Source: Pseudobutyrivibrio sp. (GTDB taxonomy: Bacteria; Bacillota_A; Clostridia; Lachnospirales; Lachnospiraceae). Taken from it: 5,675 bases of DNA. Below, piece after piece: positions 1 to 5,578 of this stretch. Every line of letters begins with the position of its first letter. Positions within the stretch are counted from its first letter, which is position 1. The position numbers and the translations under genes are program-made. The notes under the pieces are model-generated. The model did not search any database. It had not been told where the DNA came from and saw nothing but the letters and a program-made list of their open reading frames with translations. Where the stretch lies: positions 1-5,675 of the forward strand of contig JAILNO010000033.1 in assembly GCA_024691465.1 (NCBI GenBank). The letters run 5' to 3'.

Positions 1-854
1 TAGAGCTGCATACCTGGTAAATCTGTGTATACTTCCATCTTTCTGCCGCTTGCAGGATCTTCAAGTGTACAACATGGCTTGGTAAGAGATGGATTGTTGA
101 GGCAGTAGTTGTGGTCGAAACCGCCAGCCCAGTTGAGCTGATCGTAGTCTACCTCAGTGTCCTTCTTGAGTGCCTTAGGTGTAGTGAAGTCCATAGGTGT
201 GCCCTTAACATCGCGGCACTCGCCGTGTGGAATAGACTCAGAATCTGTGTGAGTATACTTGTCAGCATCGATCCATACGATGTGGTCCATAACTGAGCCA
301 GTATCGTGTCCGTTAAGGTTGAAGTATGTATGGTTAGTTGGGTTGAAGATTGTATCAACATCAGATACTCCTGAATACTCAAGCTTGATTGAGTTGTCAT
401 CAGAGAGTGTGTATGTGATTTCGATATCCATCTCGCCTGGGAAACCGCACTCCATATTAGCCTTGTGGCATGTAAATGTGATGTGGCTGTCATCTACGGA
501 TTTAACATCCCAGATGCGCTTGTGCATAGGATGGAAACCTGAGTGTAGATTGTTCTTGCCATCGTTGGCATCGAGCTGATACTCAACTCCGTTTAATGTA
601 AATTTAGAATCTCCGATACGGTTGCCGTTAGGGCAGATGCAACATCCGAAGCCAGGTCCGTTTACGAAGTAGTCTTCAATCTTGTCGTAGCCAAGTACTA
701 CATCAGAAAGGATGCCCTCTGAATCTGGAACCCAGAGTTCAAGTAAGTTGCATCCAAAGTTCATAATCTTTGCCTGCATACCATTCTTGTTGACGAGTGT
801 GTATGCAATAATGTCTTCACCATTTTTTGTAACGCCAAGTTTTTCCTTTTCCAC
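1..854 (-). CDS. galM: Aldose 1-epimerase (mutarotase), 3' end cut by window edge
   Basis: Cytoplasmic enzyme that interconverts the alpha and beta anomers of glucose or galactose, feeding the Leloir pathway and sugar kinases. 284 residues are visible; the family usually has about 340-350, so roughly 60 are missing. Visible family motifs are NRIG (R79, matching the substrate-binding Arg), NNLHSG (H104) and NPTNHTYFNL (H175), the two catalytic histidines, and GFDHNY (D247, sugar binding). The visible part ends in LPGMQL. The catalytic Glu lies beyond the edge and cannot be checked. The start is GTG at 854-852, chosen because AAGGGAGG (869-862) lies 7 bases upstream and the first internal Met is residue 26, already inside the fold. 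The N-terminal half is rich in Cys (C35, C71, C72, C74). It is transcribed away from the penicillin-binding protein gene. Family assignment is firm. The exact substrate is not, since galM-like proteins acting on other hexoses exist. Confidence 0.93.
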   Translation of the reverse strand, partial: MEKEKLGVTKNGEDIIAYTLVNKNGMQAKIMNFGCNLLELWVPDSEGILSDVVLGYDKIEDYFVNGPGFGCCICPNGNRIGDSKFTLNGVEYQLDANDGKNNLHSGFHPMHKRIWDVKSVDDSHITFTCHKANMECGFPGEMDIEITYTLSDDNSIKLEYSGVSDVDTIFNPTNHTYFNLNGHDTGSVMDHIVWIDADKYTHTDSESIPHGECRDVKGTPMDFTTPKALKKDTEVDYDQLNWAGGFDHNYCLNNPSLTKPCCTLEDPASGRKMEVYTDLPGMQL

Positions 855-861
855 GTTAAAA

Positions 862-869
862 CCTCCCTT
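862..869 (-). promoter_or_regulatory. Ribosome binding site fixing the GTG start of galM
   Basis: On the minus strand this reads AAGGGAGG, containing the full GGAGG core, 7 bases before the GTG at 854. No ATG lies at a usable distance, so this site decides the non-ATG start. Confidence 0.85.
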
Positions 870-930
870 AAATTTAAACTTTAAGCCCATGTAGGAAATT
901 ATATTGTTTCTCCTCCATGAAGTCATTATT

Positions 931-959
931 ATCATAAATGTAAGTGGTTTCTAATACAA
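931..959 (-). promoter_or_regulatory. Candidate sigma-A promoter for galM
   Basis: On the minus strand TTGTAT (959-954) and TATGAT (936-931) are separated by 17 bases. The -10 box matches TATAAT at 5 of 6 positions and the -35 box keeps the TTG. The predicted start site is near 924, giving a leader of about 70 bases before the GTG. The region is AT-rich, so chance matches are possible. A perfect minus-strand TATAAT at 988-983 is the main competitor but lacks a -35 box at proper spacing. Confidence 0.45.
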
Positions 960-995
960 GAGATGAAAAATAATAACACAAAATTATAAGCTTAA

Positions 996-1015
996 AATGT
1001 CAAAGAAATGACATT
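996..1015. repeat. Perfect inverted repeat between galM and the PBP gene, possible operator
   Basis: AATGTCA (996-1002) and TGACATT (1009-1015) are exact reverse complements around a 6-base spacer. The right arm holds ATGACA, usable as the -35 box of the downstream gene. The left arm holds a perfect TTGACA on the minus strand. The symmetry could therefore be a repressor or activator site, or just two back-to-back -35 boxes. No family of regulator can be assigned. Confidence 0.5.
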
Positions 1016-1034
1016 ATGGTACTATATATATAAT
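1008..1034 (+). promoter_or_regulatory. Candidate promoter for the PBP-glucokinase operon
   Basis: ATGACA (1008-1013, 5 of 6 to consensus) and a perfect TATAAT (1029-1034) lie 15 bases apart, shorter than the ideal 17. The predicted start is near 1041, only a few bases before the ribosome binding site AAGGTGG (1045-1051), so the leader would be very short. The -35 box lies in the right arm of the 996-1015 inverted repeat. The TATATATA run next to the -10 box makes its exact placement uncertain. Confidence 0.4.
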
Positions 1035-1057
1035 TATAAAAATTAAGGTGGGTATTT

Positions 1058-3259
1058 ATGAGGAGCAGAGACAAGAAGATCTTGCGCTTAATTAAATTCC
1101 AAATCGTACTTTTGCTCCTGTTGGTTGGAGCGGTCACTTATTATTATGTCAGTGGTTATGCAGCTCAGGTGGCTGCCCTTAAGTCAGAGGCTACTTCTCT
1201 TGTGAAGGCTTCTACTAGAGATACCTTTAGACAGATAGAGACCAGTGAGGTATATGATATCAACGGTAATACTATATCCGTTCTCAAGGGGGAGAAGGAT
1301 GTGTATTACCTTACTTATGATGAGATTCCACAGGATGCGGTCAATGCAATCGTTTCCGTGGAGGATAAGAAGTTCTTCAAGCATAATGGCGTAGATTATA
1401 AGGCTATTGCAAGAGCCGGTATCGCCATGATTAGAGACAAGGAAATCACTCAGGGTGGTAGTACTATCACGCAGCAGTTGGCTAGAACTATCTTCCTCAG
1501 CAATGAGAAGACCTGGGAGCGTAAGATAGAGGAGATATATATTGCTTCTGCCCTGGAGCAGAAGTATACCAAGGAGGATATCCTAGAGTTCTACCTTAAT
1601 AACGTATATTTTGCCAACGGATATTATGGAATTCAGGCGGCAGCTAAGGGCTATTTCAGCAAGGATGCATCTGAGCTGGATTTGTCACAGATATGTTATC
1701 TCCTGGCTATACCTAACAGCCCTACTTACTACGATCCAGTGGTGAACCCACAGAATACCTTAGCCAGAAGGGATCGTATTCTTTCTTCCATGCTAGATGA
1801 TAAGGTCATTACTAAGGCTCAGTACGATGCAGCTGTGGAGGAGAGCATGGTGCTTAGCAGGCCTGATAGTGTTAAGAACAATTATGTAGAAACTTATGTA
1901 TACTTTTGCGCTACTGAAGCCCTTATGAAGGTGGATGGTTTCCAGTTCAAGACCAGCTTCGCCACAGAGGAGGAGCGGGCAGAGTATGAGGCAGCCTACG
2001 AGGAGTCATATAATGAATGGAACAAGACCCTATTCACCTCGGGTTACCGCATATATACTTCCATTGATTTGAATCTGCAGAATCAGCTGCAGAGTGCCAT
2101 AGATAACAAGCTTGGGGAGTTCACCGATGTATCAGAGGAGGGCATATATACCCTCCAGTCTGCAGGTGTGTGCATTAATAATGAGACAGGCATGACCTCA
2201 GCAATAGTGGGCGGCAGGAGCCAGGATGTGACGGGCTACACTCTTAACAGGGCATTCCAGAGCTTCCGACAGCCTGGCAGTTCCATCAAGCCGCTGATTG
2301 TGTACACTCCAGCTATCGAGATGGGTTATACACCTGATACCATAGTCCATGATGTGAAGACTGAGGACGGCCCATCTAATGCCAGCGGTAACTACTCTGG
2401 CGACATCACTTTGCGCAGCGCCGTGGCAGCTTCCAAGAATACCGTGGCTTGGCAGCTCTATTCCGAGGTCACCCCACAGAGGGGTATTCAGTACCTGAAG
2501 GACATGGGATTCTCGCAGATAGTTGATGACGATTACGGCATGGCGGCTAGCCTGGGCGGACTCACCATAGGCGTCAGTCCCCTTGAGATGGCAAAAGGGT
2601 ACGCAACCCTCTACAACGATGGCAAGATGCGCGATTCTAGTTGCATTCTTCAGATAACAGATTCCGAGGACAACATCATATATGAGGCTGCCCAAGAAGA
2701 AACAGAAATTTATAGCGAAAATGCTGCCAGAACCATGACAGATATGCTACAATCGGTATTGACTGACGGCACAGCCAGGGGTATATCCCTAGGTGACATG
2801 CCTGCAGCAGGCAAGACTGGTACCACTAATAAGAACCATGATGGATGGTTCGTGGGTTACACTAATTATTACACTACCAGCATCTGGGTAGGTTACGACC
2901 AGCCACAGAAGCTTACTGGCCTCACTGGTTCATCATACCCTGCTAAGATATGGGAAGACTATATGCTAGCCATTCATGAGGGCCTCACTCCAGCTGAGTT
3001 TAAGAAGCCAGTGGAGTACATAGGCACTGAGGAGCAGCAGGAGGAGCCTGAAGCAGAGGAGGTAGTTCCTGAGGAGGAAGTTGAGTCCGACGAGGAGCCA
3101 TACGGCACCTTCGATGAGGAGAATCCTGGAGAGGAGACTGAGGATCCAGGTTATAAGGTAATTACACAGACTTTTGACGGTACACAGATTCCAGAGGGAA
3201 CCATCCCTCAGAATGCTACAGATATACAGATAACTACCACTACTGAAACAGTGGAATAG
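1058..3259 (+). CDS. Class A penicillin-binding protein (PBP1A type), bifunctional peptidoglycan synthase
   Basis: Membrane-anchored enzyme that polymerises lipid II into glycan strands and cross-links the peptides outside the membrane. The 733-residue protein has a short basic N-terminus, one membrane segment (about 12-34), a GT51 glycosyltransferase domain (about 75-245) and a transpeptidase domain (about 365-640). GT51 motifs: EDKKFFKHNG with catalytic E102, GGSTITQQ (133-140), RKIEEI (155-160), KEDILEFYLN (172-181) and RRDRIL (237-242). Transpeptidase motifs: SSIK with nucleophile S408 and K411, SKN (459-461) and KTGT (586-589). All key residues are present, so both activities are expected. 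After about residue 655 there is a strongly acidic, Glu-rich low-complexity tail, then a Thr-rich end. The ATG has AAGGTGG 6 bases upstream. Glucokinase follows after 27 bases with no terminator, so the two are probably co-transcribed. Assignment to the class is firm. Which paralogue it is (ponA, mrcA or pbpF type) cannot be told, so no symbol is given. Confidence 0.96.
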   Translation: MRSRDKKILRLIKFQIVLLLLLVGAVTYYYVSGYAAQVAALKSEATSLVKASTRDTFRQIETSEVYDINGNTISVLKGEKDVYYLTYDEIPQDAVNAIVSVEDKKFFKHNGVDYKAIARAGIAMIRDKEITQGGSTITQQLARTIFLSNEKTWERKIEEIYIASALEQKYTKEDILEFYLNNVYFANGYYGIQAAAKGYFSKDASELDLSQICYLLAIPNSPTYYDPVVNPQNTLARRDRILSSMLDDKVITKAQYDAAVEESMVLSRPDSVKNNYVETYVYFCATEALMKVDGFQFKTSFATEEERAEYEAAYEESYNEWNKTLFTSGYRIYTSIDLNLQNQLQSAIDNKLGEFTDVSEEGIYTLQSAGVCINNETGMTSAIVGGRSQDVTGYTLNRAFQSFRQPGSSIKPLIVYTPAIEMGYTPDTIVHDVKTEDGPSNASGNYSGDITLRSAVAASKNTVAWQLYSEVTPQRGIQYLKDMGFSQIVDDDYGMAASLGGLTIGVSPLEMAKGYATLYNDGKMRDSSCILQITDSEDNIIYEAAQEETEIYSENAARTMTDMLQSVLTDGTARGISLGDMPAAGKTGTTNKNHDGWFVGYTNYYTTSIWVGYDQPQKLTGLTGSSYPAKIWEDYMLAIHEGLTPAEFKKPVEYIGTEEQQEEPEAEEVVPEEEVESDEEPYGTFDEENPGEETEDPGYKVITQTFDGTQIPEGTIPQNATDIQITTTTETVE

Positions 3260-3270
3260 TATAGTTTTAT

Positions 3271-3275
3271 GGAGG
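3271..3275 (+). promoter_or_regulatory. Ribosome binding site that selects the glucokinase start
   Basis: GGAGG lies 11 bases before the ATG at 3287. It also overlaps the last base of an upstream in-frame ATG at 3269, which therefore has no ribosome binding site of its own. The site supports the shorter protein beginning MAKYGFG, although an 11-base spacer is slightly long. Confidence 0.7.
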
Positions 3276-3286
3276 ATTTTAGAAAG

Positions 3287-4225
3287 ATGGCAAAGTATGG
3301 ATTTGGATTGGACTTGGGAGGAACTACTTGTAAGTGCGGCCTTTTCACAACTGATGGCGAGCTTGTTGAGAAGTGGGAAGTTCCTACAGACACATCTAAT
3401 GGTGGAGTGAACATCCTTAAGGATCTAGCTCAGACAGTTGTTAAGAAGATGGATGAGAAACAGCTCACATCCGACGATATCTGGGGTGTAGGTATCGGTA
3501 TCCCTGGTCCTGTATCAGGAGATGGCGTGGTTAACCGCTGTGTTAACTTAGGCTGGGGCGTGTTCAACGTTGAGAAGGAGTTCTCTGAGTGCCTAGGCGG
3601 TATTAAAGTAAAAGCTGGAAACGATGCCAATGTGGCAGCACTAGGCGAGGCTTGGATGGGAGCAGCCAGAGAGTATTCTAGCTCAGTTATGGTTACCCTT
3701 GGAACAGGCGTAGGCGGCGGAGTTATTATCAATGACGATATCATCAGCGGTGCAGCAGGTGCAGCAGGTGAGATAGGTCATATCAGAGTCAATTATACAG
3801 AGGAGAATACTTGCGGATGCGGCAATCATGGTTGCTTGGAGCAGTATTGCTCAGCTACAGGAATTGCACGACTTGCTAAGATTCGTCTGGCACAGAATGA
3901 CGATGAGAGCACACTTAGAGCAGTTGATACATTAGATGCCAAGGCAGTGTTTGACGAGGCTAAGAAGGGCGACACAGTTGCTAAGGAGATTGCCAAGAGA
4001 GCATGCGAGTACTTAGCACAGGGCCTTCAGGTAATTGCTTGTGTAGTTAATCCTGAGGCATTCGTTATCGGCGGCGGTGTATCTAAGGCCGGCCAGTATC
4101 TGGTAGACGAGGTAGAGTACAGATTCAATCAGATCGCTTTCCACGGCTGCAAGAATACTAAGATTATCCTTGCTTCACTTGGAAACGATGCAGGTATCTA
4201 CGGAGCCATGAAGCTCATTCTTTAA
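3287..4225 (+). CDS. glcK: ROK-family glucokinase
   Basis: Cytoplasmic kinase that phosphorylates glucose with ATP to glucose-6-phosphate at the head of glycolysis. The 312-residue protein is normal for the family. Numbered from MAKYGFG, the phosphate-binding motif DLGGTT is at 9-14, GIPGPV at 71-76, and GNDANVAALGE at 111-121 with catalytic base D113. GTGVGGGV is at 139-146. EIGH (162-165) and CGCGNHGCLEQYCS (176-189) form the ROK signature, with H165, C176, C178 and C183 as the expected zinc ligands. IGGGVSKAG near the C-terminus is the second nucleotide-binding loop. An in-frame ATG at 3269 would add six residues, but it has no ribosome binding site and the family normally begins just before DLGGT. 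There is no N-terminal DNA-binding domain, so it is an enzyme rather than a ROK repressor. The gene is second in an operon behind the penicillin-binding protein and ends at a terminator. Glucose is the likely substrate. Another hexose such as N-acetylmannosamine or fructose is possible but less likely. Confidence 0.92.
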   Translation: MAKYGFGLDLGGTTCKCGLFTTDGELVEKWEVPTDTSNGGVNILKDLAQTVVKKMDEKQLTSDDIWGVGIGIPGPVSGDGVVNRCVNLGWGVFNVEKEFSECLGGIKVKAGNDANVAALGEAWMGAAREYSSSVMVTLGTGVGGGVIINDDIISGAAGAAGEIGHIRVNYTEENTCGCGNHGCLEQYCSATGIARLAKIRLAQNDDESTLRAVDTLDAKAVFDEAKKGDTVAKEIAKRACEYLAQGLQVIACVVNPEAFVIGGGVSKAGQYLVDEVEYRFNQIAFHGCKNTKIILASLGNDAGIYGAMKLIL

Positions 4226-4233
4226 TTTTAGGC

Positions 4234-4280
4234 AAAAAGAGACGCAACCCCTTATGTAGAGGCTGCGTCTTATTTTTATT
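4234..4280. terminator. Bidirectional rho-independent terminator between glucokinase and tetR
   Basis: AGACGCA (4240-4246) pairs perfectly with TGCGTCT (4264-4270), with further CC/GG pairing towards the loop. On the plus strand the stem is followed by TTATTTTTATT. On the minus strand it is followed by CTCTTTTTGCC. The same hairpin can therefore end both convergent transcripts, and it lies between the two stop codons. Confidence 0.85.
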
Positions 4281-4282
4281 AA

Positions 4283-4837
4283 TTATTTAGTAAGTCCTGA
4301 ATATCCTGTCTCCATCAACTGGCTAGCTAAATCAGCAAGTACATTGAAATCTACCTGCTTACCACCATCAAGCCAATCCTTGTAGATGGATGTGATAGAC
4401 TTAGTATAAGACCTAACTACTGATGGGTACTTAGTCTGTGAGAAGAACTTAGAGAATTCCTCACTGTTAAGCACTCTGTCAGTAACAGAATCATAGAAGA
4501 AAGAGTACGAATCATCGCATAATAATTTCTTCTGAACCTTATCACATGTCTCCATATATTTATAGAAATTAGTGATACAGCCATTCAAATCTAAATTGCT
4601 AGCGTACTCACCTATGCTCTTGAGGATCTCGATAGAAACTTCTTCTTCAATTTCATCGACCAAATCTTCTAACGATGTGTAATGCAAATAAAATGTTTTT
4701 CTATTTATGCCGGCTCTTTGAGTTAAATCTGTAATTGAAATTTCACGATAATCATTTGCTAGAACTAATTCGTCAAAAGCTTTTCTAACTGCAGTAAGAG
4801 TTCTTCTTACTCGTAAGTCTTTGCTTCTTTCTCTCAT
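4283..4837 (-). CDS. TetR/AcrR-family transcriptional regulator
   Basis: The 184-residue protein is typical of a one-component TetR repressor: an N-terminal DNA-binding domain and an all-helical ligand-binding and dimerisation domain. The helix-turn-helix spans about residues 33-54, with ISITDLTQRAGINRKTFYLHY showing the family pattern, where GINRKTFYLHY carries the recognition helix. The first 15 residues are unusually basic. The C-terminal part resembles the DhaS-like subgroup in general style, but I cannot name its ligand. The ATG at 4837-4835 has AAGGAG 7 bases upstream (4850-4845). The gene converges on glucokinase, with a shared terminator between them, and diverges from the MarR-ABC operon. 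A perfect inverted repeat surrounds its own predicted -10 box, which suggests autorepression. Targets beyond itself are unknown. The divergent efflux operon is the nearest candidate. Family assignment is firm and function is open. Confidence 0.9.
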   Translation of the reverse strand: MRERSKDLRVRRTLTAVRKAFDELVLANDYREISITDLTQRAGINRKTFYLHYTSLEDLVDEIEEEVSIEILKSIGEYASNLDLNGCITNFYKYMETCDKVQKKLLCDDSYSFFYDSVTDRVLNSEEFSKFFSQTKYPSVVRSYTKSITSIYKDWLDGGKQVDFNVLADLASQLMETGYSGLTK

Positions 4838-4884
4838 TCGAACACTCCTTTATCCTAATTCTATTTTCGAAAAAATGAAATATT

Positions 4885-4917
4885 TTGTTCTTTGTCTACT
4901 ATACCACGAAAGAACAA
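4885..4917. repeat. Perfect 9+9 inverted repeat, probable TetR operator
   Basis: TTGTTCTTT (4885-4893) and AAAGAACAA (4909-4917) are exact reverse complements separated by 15 bases. The centre, near 4901, coincides with the minus-strand -10 box of tetR, so a dimer bound here would block that promoter. There is no T-run and the loop is long, so a terminator role is unlikely. Assignment to the adjacent TetR protein is inference from position. Confidence 0.55.
4898..4906 (-). promoter_or_regulatory. Candidate extended -10 promoter for tetR
   Basis: On the minus strand this reads TGGTATAGT: a TATAGT -10 box (5 of 6) directly preceded by TGN, the extended -10 element. No good -35 box is present (TTACCG at 18-base spacing is the best), which fits an extended -10 promoter. 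The start site is predicted near 4891, giving a leader of about 54 bases. The box lies in the centre of the 4885-4917 inverted repeat. Confidence 0.5.
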
Positions 4918-4927
4918 CCGGCGGTAA

Positions 4928-4955
4928 TTTTTAATACTTTTTTAATAGTTTTTTT
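4928..4955. promoter_or_regulatory. Three helically phased T-tracts, possible bent DNA or shared UP element
   Basis: T5 (4928-4932), T6 (4938-4943) and T7 (4949-4955) begin 10 and 11 bases apart, about one helical turn each, separated by AATAC and AATAG. Phased A/T tracts are known to curve DNA and to act as binding sites for the RNA polymerase alpha subunit. The block spans about -37 to -64 relative to both predicted divergent start sites (4891 minus, 4992 plus). Confidence 0.5.
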
Positions 4956-4956
4956 G

Positions 4957-4985
4957 TTGCTTGGACACAATTTCGGGATTATAAT
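4957..4985 (+). promoter_or_regulatory. Candidate sigma-A promoter for the MarR-ABC operon
   Basis: TTGCTT (4957-4962) and a perfect TATAAT (4980-4985) are 17 bases apart. The predicted start is near 4992, giving a leader of about 98 bases. The CCGAA/CGGA repeat array begins at that start site, as expected for a repressor-controlled promoter. An alternative -35 box TTGGAC (4961-4966) matches better but is only 13 bases from the -10 box. Confidence 0.55.
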
Positions 4986-4992
4986 CATAACT

Positions 4993-5040
4993 ATTCCGAA
5001 ACCGGACAATACGGATTCGGAATATCCGAAAGCGGACTAT
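4993..5040. repeat. Nested direct and inverted repeats (CCGAA/CGGA) in the marR leader, probable operator array
   Basis: Two copies of TCCGAAASCGGACWAT (4995-5010 and 5025-5040) lie exactly 30 bases apart and match at 14 of 16 positions. Each contains a TCCG-N4-CGGA dyad. Between them, TTCGGAAT (5016-5023) is a perfect reverse complement of ATTCCGAA (4993-5000), and TTCGGA (5016-5021) also pairs with TCCGAA (5025-5030) around ATA. The array begins at the predicted marR start site. It could be tandem operators for the MarR protein or TetR, or a leader RNA with competing hairpins. No T-run follows, so it is not a simple terminator. Confidence 0.6.
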
Positions 5041-5089
5041 CAAGTATATATATTAGGGTTAGAAGGGAATATTAGCAGGAAGGAGAGAC

Positions 5090-5578
5090 ATGATTACAGA
5101 AGAATTTGATAGTAGAACACACGTAGGATTCCTATGTGGATGCATAGATCGCGAAGTTAAGCAGGCCATTAACCGTGGTGTCAATGAGCTTGATGTAGAC
5201 TATTGCTCTATGAAACATGGCTGGCTGATTGGATACTTCGTTCGTCAGAAGGATCCTATTTTTCAAAAGGATTTGGAAAAAGTATTCCATTTCCCTAAAT
5301 CTACACTGGCAGATATGATTCAGATGTTAGAGAAGGATGGCTTGATTGCCAAAGTACCGGTTGATGGCGACGGCAGGAAGAAGCAGATAGTTGTCACAGA
5401 AAAGGGGAAGAAATTCAACGAAATTACTGAGACCCAAATTATGGAAGTAGAGGACTATATTACAAAGGATATTTCTATAGAAGAGATAGAATCTGTAATT
5501 AAGGTCCTTGAGAAGATGCGTGACAATGCTAAGGATTATAAGTCATATATTAAGTTAAAGAAGGAGGACATGAATTGA
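5090..5578 (+). CDS. MarR-family transcriptional regulator
   Basis: The 162-residue protein has the length and layout of a MarR dimeric winged-helix regulator. A helical N-terminal part (about 10-55) is followed by the winged helix (about 56-105), with FPKSTLADMIQMLEKDGLI at 68-86 as recognition helix and following strand. The wing is DGDGRKKQIVVTEKG (92-106), which keeps the family Asp and Arg (D94, R96). The C-terminal helices (about 112-152) complete the dimerisation domain. MarR proteins usually repress their own operon and release DNA on binding a small molecule or on Cys oxidation. Cysteines C16, C18 and C39 lie in the N-terminal helices. The ATG has AAGGAG (5080-5085) 4 bases upstream. 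The stop codon overlaps the TTG start of an ABC transporter, the common MarR-exporter arrangement in Firmicutes. The repeat array at 4993-5040 is its likely operator. The ligand is unknown. Confidence 0.92.
   Translation: MITEEFDSRTHVGFLCGCIDREVKQAINRGVNELDVDYCSMKHGWLIGYFVRQKDPIFQKDLEKVFHFPKSTLADMIQMLEKDGLIAKVPVDGDGRKKQIVVTEKGKKFNEITETQIMEVEDYITKDISIEEIESVIKVLEKMRDNAKDYKSYIKLKKEDMN
5561..5567 (+). promoter_or_regulatory. Ribosome binding site fixing the TTG start of the ABC transporter
   Basis: AAGGAGG lies inside the last codons of the MarR gene, 7 bases before the TTG at 5575. The nearer ATG at 5570 is in the MarR frame and meets the stop after two codons, so it cannot start the next gene. 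Confidence 0.8.

Noticed and set aside
149..493. Minus-strand 114-codon open frame within galM
   Set aside because: It is an out-of-frame shadow of galM, which carries the family motifs. It has no ribosome binding site or recognisable domain.
259..579. Plus-strand frames antisense to galM (also 111-296 and 712-894)
   Set aside because: All lie opposite a well-supported gene and lack ribosome binding sites and recognisable domains.
983..988. Perfect minus-strand TATAAT as the galM -10 box
   Set aside because: The TTGACA at 1003-998 is only 9 bases away and no other good -35 box is at 16-18 bases. The pair at 931-959 has correct spacing.
2198..2695. Minus-strand 165-codon frame inside the PBP gene
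   Set aside because: Antisense to the transpeptidase domain, whose SSIK and SKN motifs lie on the plus strand. The composition is that of a shadow frame.
3269..3286. Upstream ATG that would extend glucokinase by six residues
   Set aside because: No ribosome binding site precedes it, and the GGAGG serving the next ATG overlaps it. Homologues begin just before the DLGGT motif.
3430..3744. Minus-strand 104-codon frame inside glucokinase
   Set aside because: Antisense to the ROK core. It is Pro/Thr-rich as expected from the complement of Gly/Asp-rich codons, with no start signal.
3750..3767. Tandem 9-base repeat GTGCAGCAG in glucokinase
   Set aside because: It encodes GAAGAAG directly before EIGH, matching the normal Gly/Ala-rich ROK loop. 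It is codon repetition rather than a mobile or unstable repeat.
4885..5109. Plus-strand 74-codon reading frame with a hydrophobic stretch, ahead of marR
   Set aside because: It starts at TTG with no ribosome binding site, runs through both promoters, the T-tracts and the repeat array, and overlaps the marR start. Its hydrophobicity comes from translating T-tracts.
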